Assembly (NCBI GenBank): GCA_963995505.1
Contig: OZ023184.1
Location: 15,994,228 to 16,058,227 of the forward strand
Reading direction: 5' to 3'
From: Hypericum androsaemum
Lineage: Eukaryota; Streptophyta; Magnoliopsida; Malpighiales; Hypericaceae
DNA length: 64,000 nucleotides
The notes under the pieces are model-generated. The model made no database searches. It saw nothing but the letters and a program-made list of their open reading frames with translations, and had not been told where the DNA came from. This document shows, piece by piece, positions 43,932-54,818 of this stretch. How positions within the stretch are numbered: position 1 is the first letter of the stretch; each line of letters starts with the position of its first letter. The position numbers and the translations under genes were made by a program.

Positions 43932-44140
43932 CTGCTTGAGCTGGCCGTGCTTCTTGGAGAGCGGATCTCTGTCACGTCAAAAGGCCGGCCGTGGGTGCTC
44001 GGGGGAGATTCTCGCAGTTTTTGGGGAAAATCGAGGCACCGTCTTCCACAAAATCGCGATCTATTTTGGGCGGAGAAGATGTAGGGTTTTTTCACTTTCG
44101 GCGAAACCCGAGAACTGGTCGAACCTAACAACCATGAAAA
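43932..44140 (-). promoter_or_regulatory. Leader exon of KEN gene 2
   Basis: On the minus strand a GC-rich leader ends CAGCTCAAGCAG before a GTACTTG donor at 43931. A TTTGCATTATAG acceptor lies about ten bases before the ATG at 42967, so a leader intron of about 950 bp precedes the coding region, as in KEN gene 1. The 5' end is an estimate. Confidence 0.5.
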
Positions 44141-44189
44141 ATCGGGTTAAAACTCTTAATGTTATTTACTCAGATTAAACCAATGTTTT

Positions 44190-47100
44190 AAAAACCGCGG
44201 TCCGATCAGTTGGACCGCTATCCGGGGACCAAACCCAGGTTGATTTGTGTATAAAACCAGTAACTGGTCCGACCGGCCAAAATCCGTTCGGACTGCTCGG
44301 TCAGGTGCTTCCAGGTGACCTGGTTCGCCTGGATGATAAAAATTTATGTTTATTTTTTCTATTTTATCGGCTTTAATTTAGAAACAAAACCTCAATTTCT
44401 ACGCTCGGAACGTATACATCACTTTTGGATCACAACAAACTTATATTTTTAACGATTCTCAATTTCTTCTTCTTGACCACCTTATTTATTCCGAAGCACT
44501 CAGGTCTTAGTGATTCCAACAACAAGGAGTATTGCCCGTCGCAGGACAGACATTGATCGTCGTCATTGTCATCGTCATCATCGTCGCGAGTGACTAGCTT
44601 CCTTGGATCCCATTGGATAATTGTCTAGGAGGATGGCCTTATTGGGACGACAATAGATGGAGGGACAAAGAAACATGGTTTGTGTAGTTATGGCTTGAAT
44701 ATTTACTATCAAAGCACTTGAAAGAATCCCGATGTGAGCATGTTAAGATAAAGTTCGTTTTCAAATGTATCCAAACGAAGGTTGATCGTACTAACCTATG
44801 ACAACGGATCATAACTCGTTTTCTAGATGTTTGTGGGTCAAATTACACCCATTACAAAAATTGAAAAACTTTGCTAGGAGGACCCAAAGCCCAAAACCCA
44901 AACCTTACGTAACGTTTGGACGCTATACGGTTTTGGGCTCTACTAGGTCTGGACGGGCTCTTTTGGGTTGTGTTATTGAGCCCAATTATATGGGCCCCCA
45001 AAGAAGTTGAGAATTTTTTAGTTAAATGGGTTTTCTTATAGTTCTATTCTGTTTCTCCTGCAATCCGCTCTCTTCTCTCTCTCTGGAAAGCAATAAACTT
45101 CGTTCTTTTTTTAGAAGATCTTTGGTTCATTCTTTTTTTGGAATTTTTATTCTAATTTGTTCTATTTGATAAACCAGTTCTTTTTTGGGAGAGTTTAGTG
45201 TTTGGGATGATAAAAAGAAATGTTTACGATTGACAATTGTTAAATAGAGTAGGTACTCTTTCTATGATTATTTCACTACTGCAAGATTTTACTAAGACTG
45301 CGGCTGCAACTTTGTGCTTACAAAGAGGGTACTTGCTCGGGTGGTCAGTACTGTAAATATTGTAGATAAAATGATATACTTACCAAAAAAAAAGGGTAGG
45401 GCCGCCTTTTGATTAGCTAACAAGGGCTATACTTCCTGCTGCGGGCTACATTTAAAGTCCTCAAATTTAAACCCAATTATCTAAATTTAAAATTCACCAA
45501 AAAATTAAGGTGGATGGACTGTATAATGCTTTGCACCAAGTCAAATTTTATCACCAAACTTATAGGAATTACAATTGCATTAGCTTTCACAATTAAACAC
45601 CCCTTTTACCAATCCTTAATGGCTTCAATATAAAGGTCCTTGCAATGTTCCAATATGACATTAGACCAATGCAAACTTCTAAGTATAAAAAATTGAGGGG
45701 ATCCTGATCTTGCGCTATCGAAGATTAGTCAATTTTTTCAATTTTCACAATCAATGTAAGATCGAACCAAATAGAATATACCAATACTTCTCAATAATTC
45801 TCGCCTCACCGACACCAACCAACATGATAGAAAGTTCTCCAAAGAGGCCCAACAAACCACTGGATTCCCGATCCACTCTTTTATCACCACCTAATATATA
45901 AAATATTTACCCTAGAAAAAAAAAATCCTATATTATAAATTTTTCTTTCTAATTTTTAAAATCTAATAGAAAGAGTGATGCTATTTTTTAACCATCATGG
46001 CCCTATTAATTCAGGAAAACTTTCCATTGGCAGAATTTTGAACATTGTAGAGATGGAGCCGAGACCCTCGCAAAGAGTTTAAGGATAACATAAGAACGTC
46101 ATATTGCTTTCATAATCAGGCCAAACCTCAGTTATAGTAATCAACGTACGGTATGACAAGCCTTTTCAGTTTTGATGCATTAACTAGTTTAGATTTTTTA
46201 TATTAAAAGAGACGAAAATTGAATTCAATTATATATAATCACTAAAGTGAGTGATTTGGCTTCGATTATTATTTTGTTGGAGAGGAACTGGGCAAGGGCA
46301 CCTATAACTAAATTGAGTGATTTGGCTTCGATTATAACCATAGTTTTGAAAACCAAGCTGGAGGCAAACTCGGGATTTTTTTCCGACCACTGGGTCGATT
46401 GGTCGGATCATCATCTTTTTTAAAATAGGCAAATAACTTAGATTTCGGAATAACACATTTTTTAAAATATATTTTAAATATATATATACACATGTGTATA
46501 TATACACATATATGTGTGTATATATATGTGTAAAAAATAGGCAAATAACCCAGATTTCGGAATCCAACTAGTAGGGAAATCGAAATCGAAATAAAAAATA
46601 ATTGGTTAAAATCGGGAAGTTGGTGATGAGTTGGAATATTTTTTTTATTTCCGGGTGAAACATGCGGTTTGACTGGAAAAAGTCAGCCGAACTGCATAGT
46701 CCTATTGAAATTTGGATGGTTCTCAAGGTCCACAACCCTCAAACATGGTACATTAAAGAGCCTAATCTGCAACCTGATCGAACGGACCACCAACTAGACT
46801 GCGTTTTTCGAAACTATACCTATAACCATATTTCACTCATTGTGAATACGGGTACACTGAGGGATGTTTGACAAAACTTATCACCCAACAGCTTGTTGGA
46901 AATGACACCACCTGCTCCAAAAGGACTCAGTTTTCCATTCGAGGCTATTTCCACTGGGATTATCTATTTTGAAAATATTTCAGACTAAGTTTGCTTAATC
47001 TTAGAGTCCTAATGTATATTTGTCAGAAAAGAAGATACACTATTGCCATCAAATCACTTAATTATTTTTAAACATATCTGAGGTGTTAAACCATCCCTAT

Positions 47101-47460
47101 TTGGGCTCCGATTGTTAAGCCCAACAAATTACTTCCCGTTTAAAAAAATAATTATCTCATTTGACACATATTAGTTCGAATTTTTTAATAGCGTATGAAG
47201 TTTCTATTTATTTATGATTACAAAGTCCATTTATTTCATCGGAAAATGGCTTTCTCGTATTTTCTCACAAAATAATATTCTTTATCCTAGTTTTTTTACA
47301 TGTGCATTTTATATAATATATACGTCGAGAGAAGAACTTGTTCTCTTACAATCGCCGACTTCTTCAAAATCCTAATACAACAAATTTAATAGAAAAAAAT
47401 GTACCAGGAAAAGAATAACACCAATAACATTACGATTACAAAATTCTTTTCCAATCTCAC
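44190..47460. other. Intergenic DNA with old repeat remnants
   Basis: The DNA at 44190-44340 and 46335-46420 resembles the TTTTAAAAACCG / TTTTGAAAACC, GGTCCGACCGG-type plant MITE sequences. A CGTCATCGTCATCATCGTCG run is at 44560-44590. A 22-bp GAGTGATTTGGCTTCGATTAT unit repeats at about 46250 and 46314, and AAAATAGGCAAATAAC repeats at about 46421 and 46535. No protein-coding gene is recognised. Confidence 0.45.
46470..46532. repeat. TA/TG microsatellite
   Basis: An alternating purine-pyrimidine tract of TATATA, CACATG and TGTGTA units can form a long imperfect hairpin. It lies between the two copies of the AAAATAGGCAAATAAC repeat. Confidence 0.9.
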
Positions 47461-47464
47461 AATA

Positions 47465-47700
47465 CAACTTAGGGTGCTTAAGTCCCTGGAATTTGGTATC
47501 TCTCTCTCGGGTCCCTAGGTTTACATAATGCACGTTGTTGTCCCCCGTGTTTGATTTTAGGAACTCTCGGGTCGCTAACGCCAGAATATGCCGATTTCTC
47601 TGACAAACACCCACCCGAAAAGACTAAAATGCCCCTACTACTTAAAAACAAAAAAAATCCCTCTTTCTTTTTCCCCTCTCCTTCCCCCACTTCATCTTCT
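47465..47700. mobile_element. Solitary Mutator-like terminal repeat
   Basis: The sequence includes AGTCCCTGGAATTTGG, CCAGAATATGCCGATTTCTC and AAGACTAAAATGCCCCTAC, corresponding to the left terminal repeat of element B but diverged. No matching inverse end was found to the right, so the copy is truncated. Confidence 0.65.
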
Positions 47701-47711
47701 TCCTCCAACTT

Positions 47712-49761
47712 CGTTGTCATGACCCGAACTCAGGTTGCTGACCGCCGCTAAACTTTGTCTTTTTTAATCACATAAGAAATCTAGCCAGCCACAAATGTAA
47801 TCAAATTTATGAATCATAAACAATTAAAACTTAATGATCTTTAGTTTCATATACTAAATTTAAAAAATATAAGCTAACCTTTTCCTTTTTAGTACATATT
47901 CCTAAGATCAAATCAAATCATATGACTACAGAATTTCTAGATCAAAGAGCAAAATACAAACTAGAGATTTTCAGACCAGTCCCGAAGAATAAAGTGGACT
48001 AGACACGATCAAAATAGATCTCCAGACTAATACAACTCGTGTACCAGTTCCTACAAAACTGCTGAGAGGATGGTGAGTATTTTGGAACACTGCATAAATA
48101 AATAAGATATGCACCGTAATTTATTTAACCACTCAATGCACAAACATACCTAACACATGCATATAACTAACTTGTCAAATGAATCATGTGAACATGTACA
48201 TTATTCAAAAAGGCATACTTACTAGATAACCAAATATTAACATATAATCACAAAGGCACAAAAATATGAACAAACTATGCAACGTCTTATTCCGTCACGC
48301 AATTTGACACATGAACACATAATTCCAAAATCAAATCGCAGAACTGAACGAATATTCGGCAGGATCTAAATAGTGTCACTCGAACCCCAATACGAGGATA
48401 CCAAACATATCAAGCCTGCCGGTAGCCAAACATATCATATCAGAATACACTGTATCATCAGTATATGTGCACATATGCCAACATCCCCAGTTGGTCACTT
48501 GTAGATCTGCCTACTAGTCATCCATATCACATATCAGAGCCATCCATATCACACAACAGAGCTCTCCACATCATAAATTAAATATTTCCGGTGCCCCTTT
48601 GCGGCCAAATTAACCAAACATTTCTAAATCACAATGTACACATTCATGTAGTCATATTCAGATGACTAAATGCACTATATGATTTGAACGTATCATTCAT
48701 ATCGTGACAATTAGTAGAGTGTGCTAAAGAAAGTACGAGTCATTACCAATTTTGCTGTCGATAACCCATCTCAATCATCAATCAAAAGTGGCCATCAAAT
48801 AGCTAAAATCTTTCGCTCGAATTCCATTGGTCTGAATTCATCATCCATATCACACAATAGAGCTCTCCACATCATAAATTAAATATTTCCGGTGCCCCTT
48901 TGCGGCCAAATTAACCAAACATTTCTAAATCACAATGTACACATTCATGTAGTCATATTCAGATGACTAAATGCACTATATGATTTGAACGTATCTTTCA
49001 TATCGTGACAATTAGTAGAGTGTGCTAAAGAAAGTACGAGTCATTACCAATTTTGCTGTCGATAACCCATCTCAATCATCAATCAAAAGCGGCCATCAAA
49101 TAACTAAAATCTTTCGCTCGAATTCCATTGGTCTGAATTCATCATCCATAAAGTTTCATCCCAAGTTCACCGAAAAACATATTTCAATGCCTGTAGCATT
49201 TAAATAATCAAACCGATTTAACGAACTCTCTCGTTCATTTGAAATAGGTCTCAAAACCCTTCGAAATATATTTCAGAACTTGTTACTTATAGATTTACGT
49301 CTCTATTACAACTGAAGAAACAATACTAAATTTCTCATCCAATTGTTACTTATCGTAAGCAATCCAATATCTACTAAATTATTCTTTGCCTAAAATTAAC
49401 TATACTTAATTGATTCTCTTTTGTTGCCCTTCAGTTATATGTCGCCGTGGCTCTTATGTTTCCAAGCATATACTTTAATTTCTTTTACTCGATCGGTTTT
49501 ATTTTTCTTGATTTGGTTCCCAATTCTCTGTTTCGATCTTGCTTCCGGTTAAACCCAAGTAGTGAGATGATTTTCATTCTTCAAGTTATAATAACTAATC
49601 TAACAATTCCACGGTTAGCTTTTTGTTTTTCCTAGTCAAACCCATCGAAATCATCATTTATTTCTATCCTCGCTAATATCTCCATTAAGCATATTCAAAT
49701 TTCAAACAAATCTTACGCTAGTATAAATCCAGGTCTGTTTTTCTGATAAATCCAATCTTTC
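47712..49761. other. Unclassified repetitive-looking DNA
   Basis: Begins near TGTCATGACCCGAACTCAGG, which looks like a retrotransposon LTR edge, and runs AT-rich without coding sequence up to the large Ty3 element. It contains the 301-bp tandem duplication. I cannot show a second LTR or a target duplication, so the identity is open. Confidence 0.4.
48541..49150. repeat. 301-bp tandem duplication
   Basis: Positions 48541-48841 and 48842-49142 are head-to-tail copies differing at only a handful of bases (for example ACAACAG against ACAATAG, CATTCAT against CTTTCAT, AGTGG against AGCGG). The CATCCATA start of the unit recurs at the distal junction. The high identity points to a recent event in otherwise old sequence. 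Confidence 0.95.
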
Positions 49762-50791
49762 TGTTGGAGCACGAAATTAATGTCTCGGATTGATGACGAT
49801 CTATTTCCGGATTTGTGGGAATTGGCTCGGGCTCGTCGGTACGTGGAGCCCAGGCGAGAGGCCTCTCTCGCTCACGTAGGCGAGCCCGGACGAGAGGCCT
49901 CTCTCGCCCATGTAGGCGAGCCCGGGCGAGAGGCTCCTCTCGCCCACGTGGGCGAGTCCGACCGAGAAACTCTTCTCACTCACATAGGCGAGAGGCCAGT
50001 GGGAAGCATGAGCGAGGAGTCGAGTGAGAGGCCTACGGCGAGAAGCTTATGGTGAGAGGCCGAGTAAGAGGCCTACGGCGAGAAGCCGCGCGAGAAGCTT
50101 AAAGCAAGAAGCCGAAGGTGAGAAACCAGCTTGGACCCGAGCAGGAAGCTTATTTGACCTTCGTAGGCGGGAAGATGATTCCGAGAGTAGGGCCGCTTTG
50201 GTTGAAGAGGCCGTCAGCTTGAGCCCGTTTTGGGATTCACTTTGGGCTTGGCGAGATGCCCATCTTGGGTGATGACGGACTTGAGACGAGATTTTGCGTG
50301 GGGGATTCGAGAAGGACAAGCCAATCTATATTTTTCCAAGTTGAGCCGGGATTCTCAATGTTTAGTAAGACTTGGTAAGTTCCTCTTTAGGCCGCGATCG
50401 CTTGGTTGTCACGTTTTGAAGCTTCCTATTCGAGGATGGGATCTACTCATTTAAGGAAGACGGCTTGTACTGAGTCGAGAGGATCCCGTCATATTAGGAA
50501 CAAATAACTTGAAGCGGATCTCTCGGGATTGAGACTTGGAGCCGAAGGGCTTGGAGGCGGTTTAGAATTTCCTATTCTGAAGGTGCGGAGGTTAGGTCAA
50601 GGCACTATATATAAGTAGGGCTCGGGCAAGGAAGACGATCATCAACAACACAACACACAACTACTTTACTCATCTTGTATCTCTTTTCCTTTCCGTAGCC
50701 TAGCGTAGCCCGTAGCCTAGCGTAGCTTTAGACAGACCCTGAGACGACCACTTCGGATTCGTCTCGGGTTATTTGTTCACTTATTCCCGCA
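49762..50791 (+). repeat. 5' LTR of the Ty3 element
   Basis: Begins TGTTGG and probably ends at CCCGCA (50791), ten bases before the primer-binding site. It contains the 36-bp tandem array and, further on, diverged GAGAGGCC..GAGAAGC repeats. A TATATAAGTAGGGCTCGGGC stretch at about 50608 is a plausible promoter box. The exact 3' edge is uncertain by about 15 bases. Confidence 0.85.
49844..49987 (+). repeat. 36-bp tandem array in the 5' LTR (4 units)
   Basis: Four units at 49844, 49880, 49916 and 49952 share the plan GCGAGCCCGG-CGAGAGGCC-TCTCGCCCACGTAG. Each unit is partly palindromic (GAGAGGCCTCTC), so it could fold back. The 3' LTR has five units, so copy number changed after insertion or differed in the source. 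Confidence 0.93.
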
Positions 50792-50800
50792 ATAATTTTT

Positions 50801-50818
50801 TGGCACGCTCGGTGGGAC
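50801..50818 (+). other. Primer-binding-site-like sequence
   Basis: TGGCACGCTCGGTGGGAC follows the LTR. Its position and TGG start fit a tRNA primer site, and the sequence resembles the TGGCRC..GGTGGGGC-type sites of plant Ty3 elements. The tRNA species cannot be assigned safely. Confidence 0.7.
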
Positions 50819-50823
50819 TGAGG

Positions 50824-53190
50824 ATGGCGTCTGAGAAGGCGATCTACTCTCGTTCAATCAACATGTCAAAGAACGTTGCCTCGCAAGCCAAGTCCAAGGA
50901 GGCGGCATCACTCACCTCTCAACCACTCGCTGGGAGGAATCCATCAAAAGGCGTCGTCATTAGGGATGCACCACCACCTCCTCAGACACCCGCTGGGAGG
51001 GATCCGTCCGACGACATCATCATCAGAGATCTACCACCGTCCTCTCAACATGTTGGCGGGGGGGATCACATCCAACACGGTTCTTTACAATGAGCCGGCC
51101 CTTTCTAACACCCAGCTGAGCAACGGGAAGAGCCTATCCAATCAGACTTCCTACAAGGATCCGGTCCTTCCCGTTACCCAGGCGACTGCCAGAAAGAGCA
51201 ACACCAACTTGGTTCCCTCTAAGGAGCCGGTCGATCAAACTTTCATCATGGAGGAGAAGTTTGACTCCTTCACAACCCGCTTGGACCAGAGGATGAAGGA
51301 TCAGAACGAAGCAATTGGGCGTGTGTTTCAATACATGCACGATAAAGATAATAAACGTGCCAATGAGCGCATACAGCGTGCAAACCCAGAGCCAAGTACG
51401 GCAGAGGTTCAATACCGGGGGGATTGGCAAAACTACCGGATCAACTATACCTGTTCACCAGCAAATCGAGCAACAAGGGTTCGGCTTTCCCCAGGATAAT
51501 TTTGTCCAAATGGCACCGGGAATGTTCGGCTTCAATGGAGTCCATGTAACTCTGGCTATGGGGATGCAAGGAGTTAATTAGTCGGGTATCACGAGTCGGC
51601 TCCTACTCAGAACCGACCATAGCCATCCGGGATAGCAATTGACTAGAGCTATGGAAGCGTTCAGACAGATCCTTTGTTCGATCCGAGGAGCCCTAATTCT
51701 ATGCCAATCCCTCAAGCCATGTACCACAACCTGACTCCTCCGGGCATGCATCACTATATGCAGACTCTTCAGAGCATGTACCAGCATCTGGCTCTTCATG
51801 AAGGGTATTAACACCCCTTTCCAGCCCCTCAAGTTGCACATCAGAATTCGGCTTATCAGACAGCACACCAGGTCCCTGTGGCAACCCCTCAGATTGTACA
51901 CCGCAACCCTACTCCAACTCCTCTGGTCGGACATCGTGGACGAGTGAAGCTAGACGAGGAAGACATGCCGCAACTCATCAATCACCAACTAGCCTTTGGT
52001 GTGGCACATGCCAGGCCAAACCTATGACAGCCCCAACCAGAGGAGCACGAAGACTTAAGCCCATGATGATATCCCAAAGCCGGCAGTCAGATTCAACCAA
52101 GGCATCCAACATGAAGGGAAGAGAGATCGCCACAGAGAGTACATGGCCGAGCTACTAAGAGATATGGGAGTCGAGATAAGGAATGCCCCTCGTCGCAGGT
52201 TCGTCAAGCCTTACTCGGCAAACCTTGATCAAGACCCTTTCCCACAGGGGTATCGAGTTTCGGAGTTCACCAAGTTTTTGGGCGAGAAGAACCAGTCGAT
52301 GGTGGAACACATCGCTCGCTTTGTCATACAATATGGGGAGACCTCAATCCATGGGGCATGGTTTCTATGCCAATTCCCTATGACTTTGACCAAGACGGCC
52401 TTCGCTTGGTATATTGGACTACCGTCGGGTTCGGTACGTGATTGGCCTGACATGGAACAAAAGTTTCATGACCAGTTCTATAGAGCTGAGCCGACAATAA
52501 CCATATCGGATTTTTCCCATATGCAACAACTCGAAGGCGAGTCTGTGGAGAAGTTTATAATGCATTTTCAGAAGGCAAAGAACAAATGTCCAACCAACTT
52601 GTCAGAGTCTGATCTAGCAGCTCTGGCCATGCAAGGGCTTACCTTCTGCCTTTGGAAGAAACTCGGAGTCGGGAGGTTCTGGGACCTCTCCGAGTTGGCA
52701 CAAAAGGCCACCATGGCACTGCAGCTTATCTACGAAAAGGATAGAAGGGCTTCTTCCTTGGAAGGTACTTACCACCGCTATGATCCTACGCTTGAGATCG
52801 ACCAACTTGATGGTGAACATGGTCTCGAGGAAGGGTAGATGGTTGAAGAGATGGTGGCTGAATTCAAGAAGGGCAAGCCATACGAGTGTGAGAGCTTGGT
52901 CCACAAGACGATGACGGTCCTTATGAGTTCACCCATCCTGGGAACTCGCCACAACTGAGCAAGGGCTTCAATGAAGTCGGCCAGGAATACTCGTTCAATG
53001 TTACGAAGGCCAACGACATTTTTGACAATCTCCTCAAGAACGGTCAGATATTACCATCCGGGCACAAGATTACCACCCGGGCACAAGATCCCCAATGAGA
53101 AAGAGCTGAAGGGGATGAAGTACTGCAAGTGGCATGCGAGTAAGTCACACAACACGGCCAATTGTGTGGTGTTCTGCAACCAAGTGCAAT
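50824..53190 (+). pseudogene. Gag region of the Ty3 element, broken
   Basis: An ATG at 50824 opens a Ser/Pro-rich leader, and frames then change several times. The longest intact part (52143-52838) holds the retrotransposon Gag capsid domain: WFLCQFPMTLTKTAFAWYIG, WPDMEQKFHDQF, LEGESVEKFIMHFQKAKNKC. A C--H--S--C type knuckle (KYCKWHASKSHNTANC) lies at about 53118-53165. Stops at several points (for example 51091, 52836 and 53190) break the reading frame. Gag would form the cytoplasmic particle. Confidence 0.88.
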
Positions 53191-53333
53191 AAGTGATCAA
53201 GGACGTGCGTTTGAGGTTTCCCAAAGAGCAACCCTTGGCACCCTTCGCCGTACCCATCAATATGGTGAGTATGGCAAGGGACCAGAATGAGGAGGAAGAT
53301 CCCAAGCTTGTACGACGATCGCCCTCCAAAGAC

Positions 53334-53525
53334 CTAAGAGAAAAGCTTGGGGGGCAAGGACGCCAAGAGTCTCCCCGAAACCTGAGAGAGAAACTCGAGG
53401 GGCATGGATGCCAAGAACCCTCTCGAGACCTAAGGGACAGACTCGGGAGAGGTGGATGGCGAGAATACCACCGGGACCAGAGGAACAGACTTGGGAGACA
53501 CGGACGGCAAGGGTCTCCTGAACAC
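53334..53525 (+). repeat. 48-bp coding tandem repeat, 4 units, in the gag-pol linker
   Basis: Four in-frame 16-residue units at 53334, 53382, 53430 and 53478 follow LR-KL-G-G-QES-R-like spacing (LREKLGGQGRQESPRN, LREKLEGHGCQEPSRD, then two diverged units). The segment is highly charged. It also generates a long Ser/Leu-rich open frame on the opposite strand (53051-53668), which I treat as a by-product. Confidence 0.92.
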
Positions 53526-54818
53526 AAAATGCGAGAGCAGCTGAGTGAGTCCATGAGGCAACTTAGGGCGCAAGAACTGCTGGAGGAACTCAAGGAGACA
53601 CTCGAAGGGCGAGAGCTTCCAAGAGACACGAAGGAGAAATCCGAGAGGCAAGAACGCCCGAGAAACATAAAGGAAAGACTCGGGGGGCAAAGCTGACAAC
53701 TTTGCCATCCTCACATCAAGGTAGATCTCTGGGATGGCACTGAGCCTCAAGGAGGTGTGTTCCACCGATTAGGAGAAAATAGGCGTGCACCAAAGCCACT
53801 TACACCTGAACCCCTAACTCATACTCAAAGGCGTCACCTCGAAAAAAAGATTCAGGTCGAGATGCAGGTTACTTAGGATCTGGAGAGGATATTAGCCGAA
53901 CGTAAGGCTCAACTCAAAGAGCAAGAAGCTCTTCTAGCTCTTCCCGAAGTACCATGCCGTGCGGCTTCTAGACAAAGCCGGTCCATGGAGATCGATGACA
54001 AAGACAAGACGCACATAAAAAACTTTGGTGATAAAATGAAGTTATCGACACAAAGATCCGACAAGGGAAAGACACCAATAAAGGAATTTAGTGGATCAAC
54101 AATGTCGGTAACACTCATCAAGGTGAAGAGGCACATCGAATTTGGGGGAGAACGAGAACCAAACAAGGTGTGGGTACCAAAGGCAGAATGTGAGATCCGT
54201 CCCAAAGATAACTCCTCACAAAAAGGGCAAACCAATCCGCACAAAGAAGTCATGGTCGACCTAGACGCAGGAGTGGCAAGGTTTGGATCCTTCGAGAAGT
54301 TGAGTCTCAACGACACCTCGAGTCAGAATGAGGAGCCAAGTCGAAGTGGTAGCTCTAGCGAAGACAAGAGGTCAGCGAGCCTCCCAGAGAGAAAAAGGCT
54401 ACGCATCCAACTTGCGTAATGGTCGGGGGTCATGAGAAGTTGACACTACACGATTTACCCGACACTAATGAGGAATGGTTGTTGGATTTAGATTACCTTA
54501 TTAGGGATGGTGATTACGTCATGCAAGACGATGACGACAACGAACAGCCAAGCCCTAGTAACAAGAGAGAATACATGGCATGGCAGATGAGGTGGTTTGC
54601 TCGTGAAGCTAAGATGGGGTAGAAGGTAGAGCTGGAAGATAGCACTAGTGAAGATGGCCTCAATGAGGATAATCAAGACTTGCCGATCAATATGGTCTTT
54701 ACCCTCCCCACCGTGTTCGGACCGAAGGAGAACCAGCCCAGTTACCTGGAAGGGGACGTGATTGAAGGAGATCTTGGAGGGTACGAGATTGGAGAGAAGT
54801 CTATGGCGGTGCCCATAA

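Noticed and set aside
47712..49761. A full LTR retrotransposon interrupted by the Ty3 element
   Set aside because: Only one LTR-like edge is visible. No second copy, primer site or coding domain was seen.
49844..49987. CRISPR-like array of regular repeats in the LTR
   Set aside because: Units are contiguous with no unique spacers, lie in a eukaryotic LTR and recur in the other LTR. They are simple tandem repeats.
53051..53668. Long minus-strand Ser/Leu-rich open frame as a gene
   Set aside because: It is the complement of the charged 48-bp coding repeats in the gag-pol linker. Its regular composition is a by-product of that repeat.
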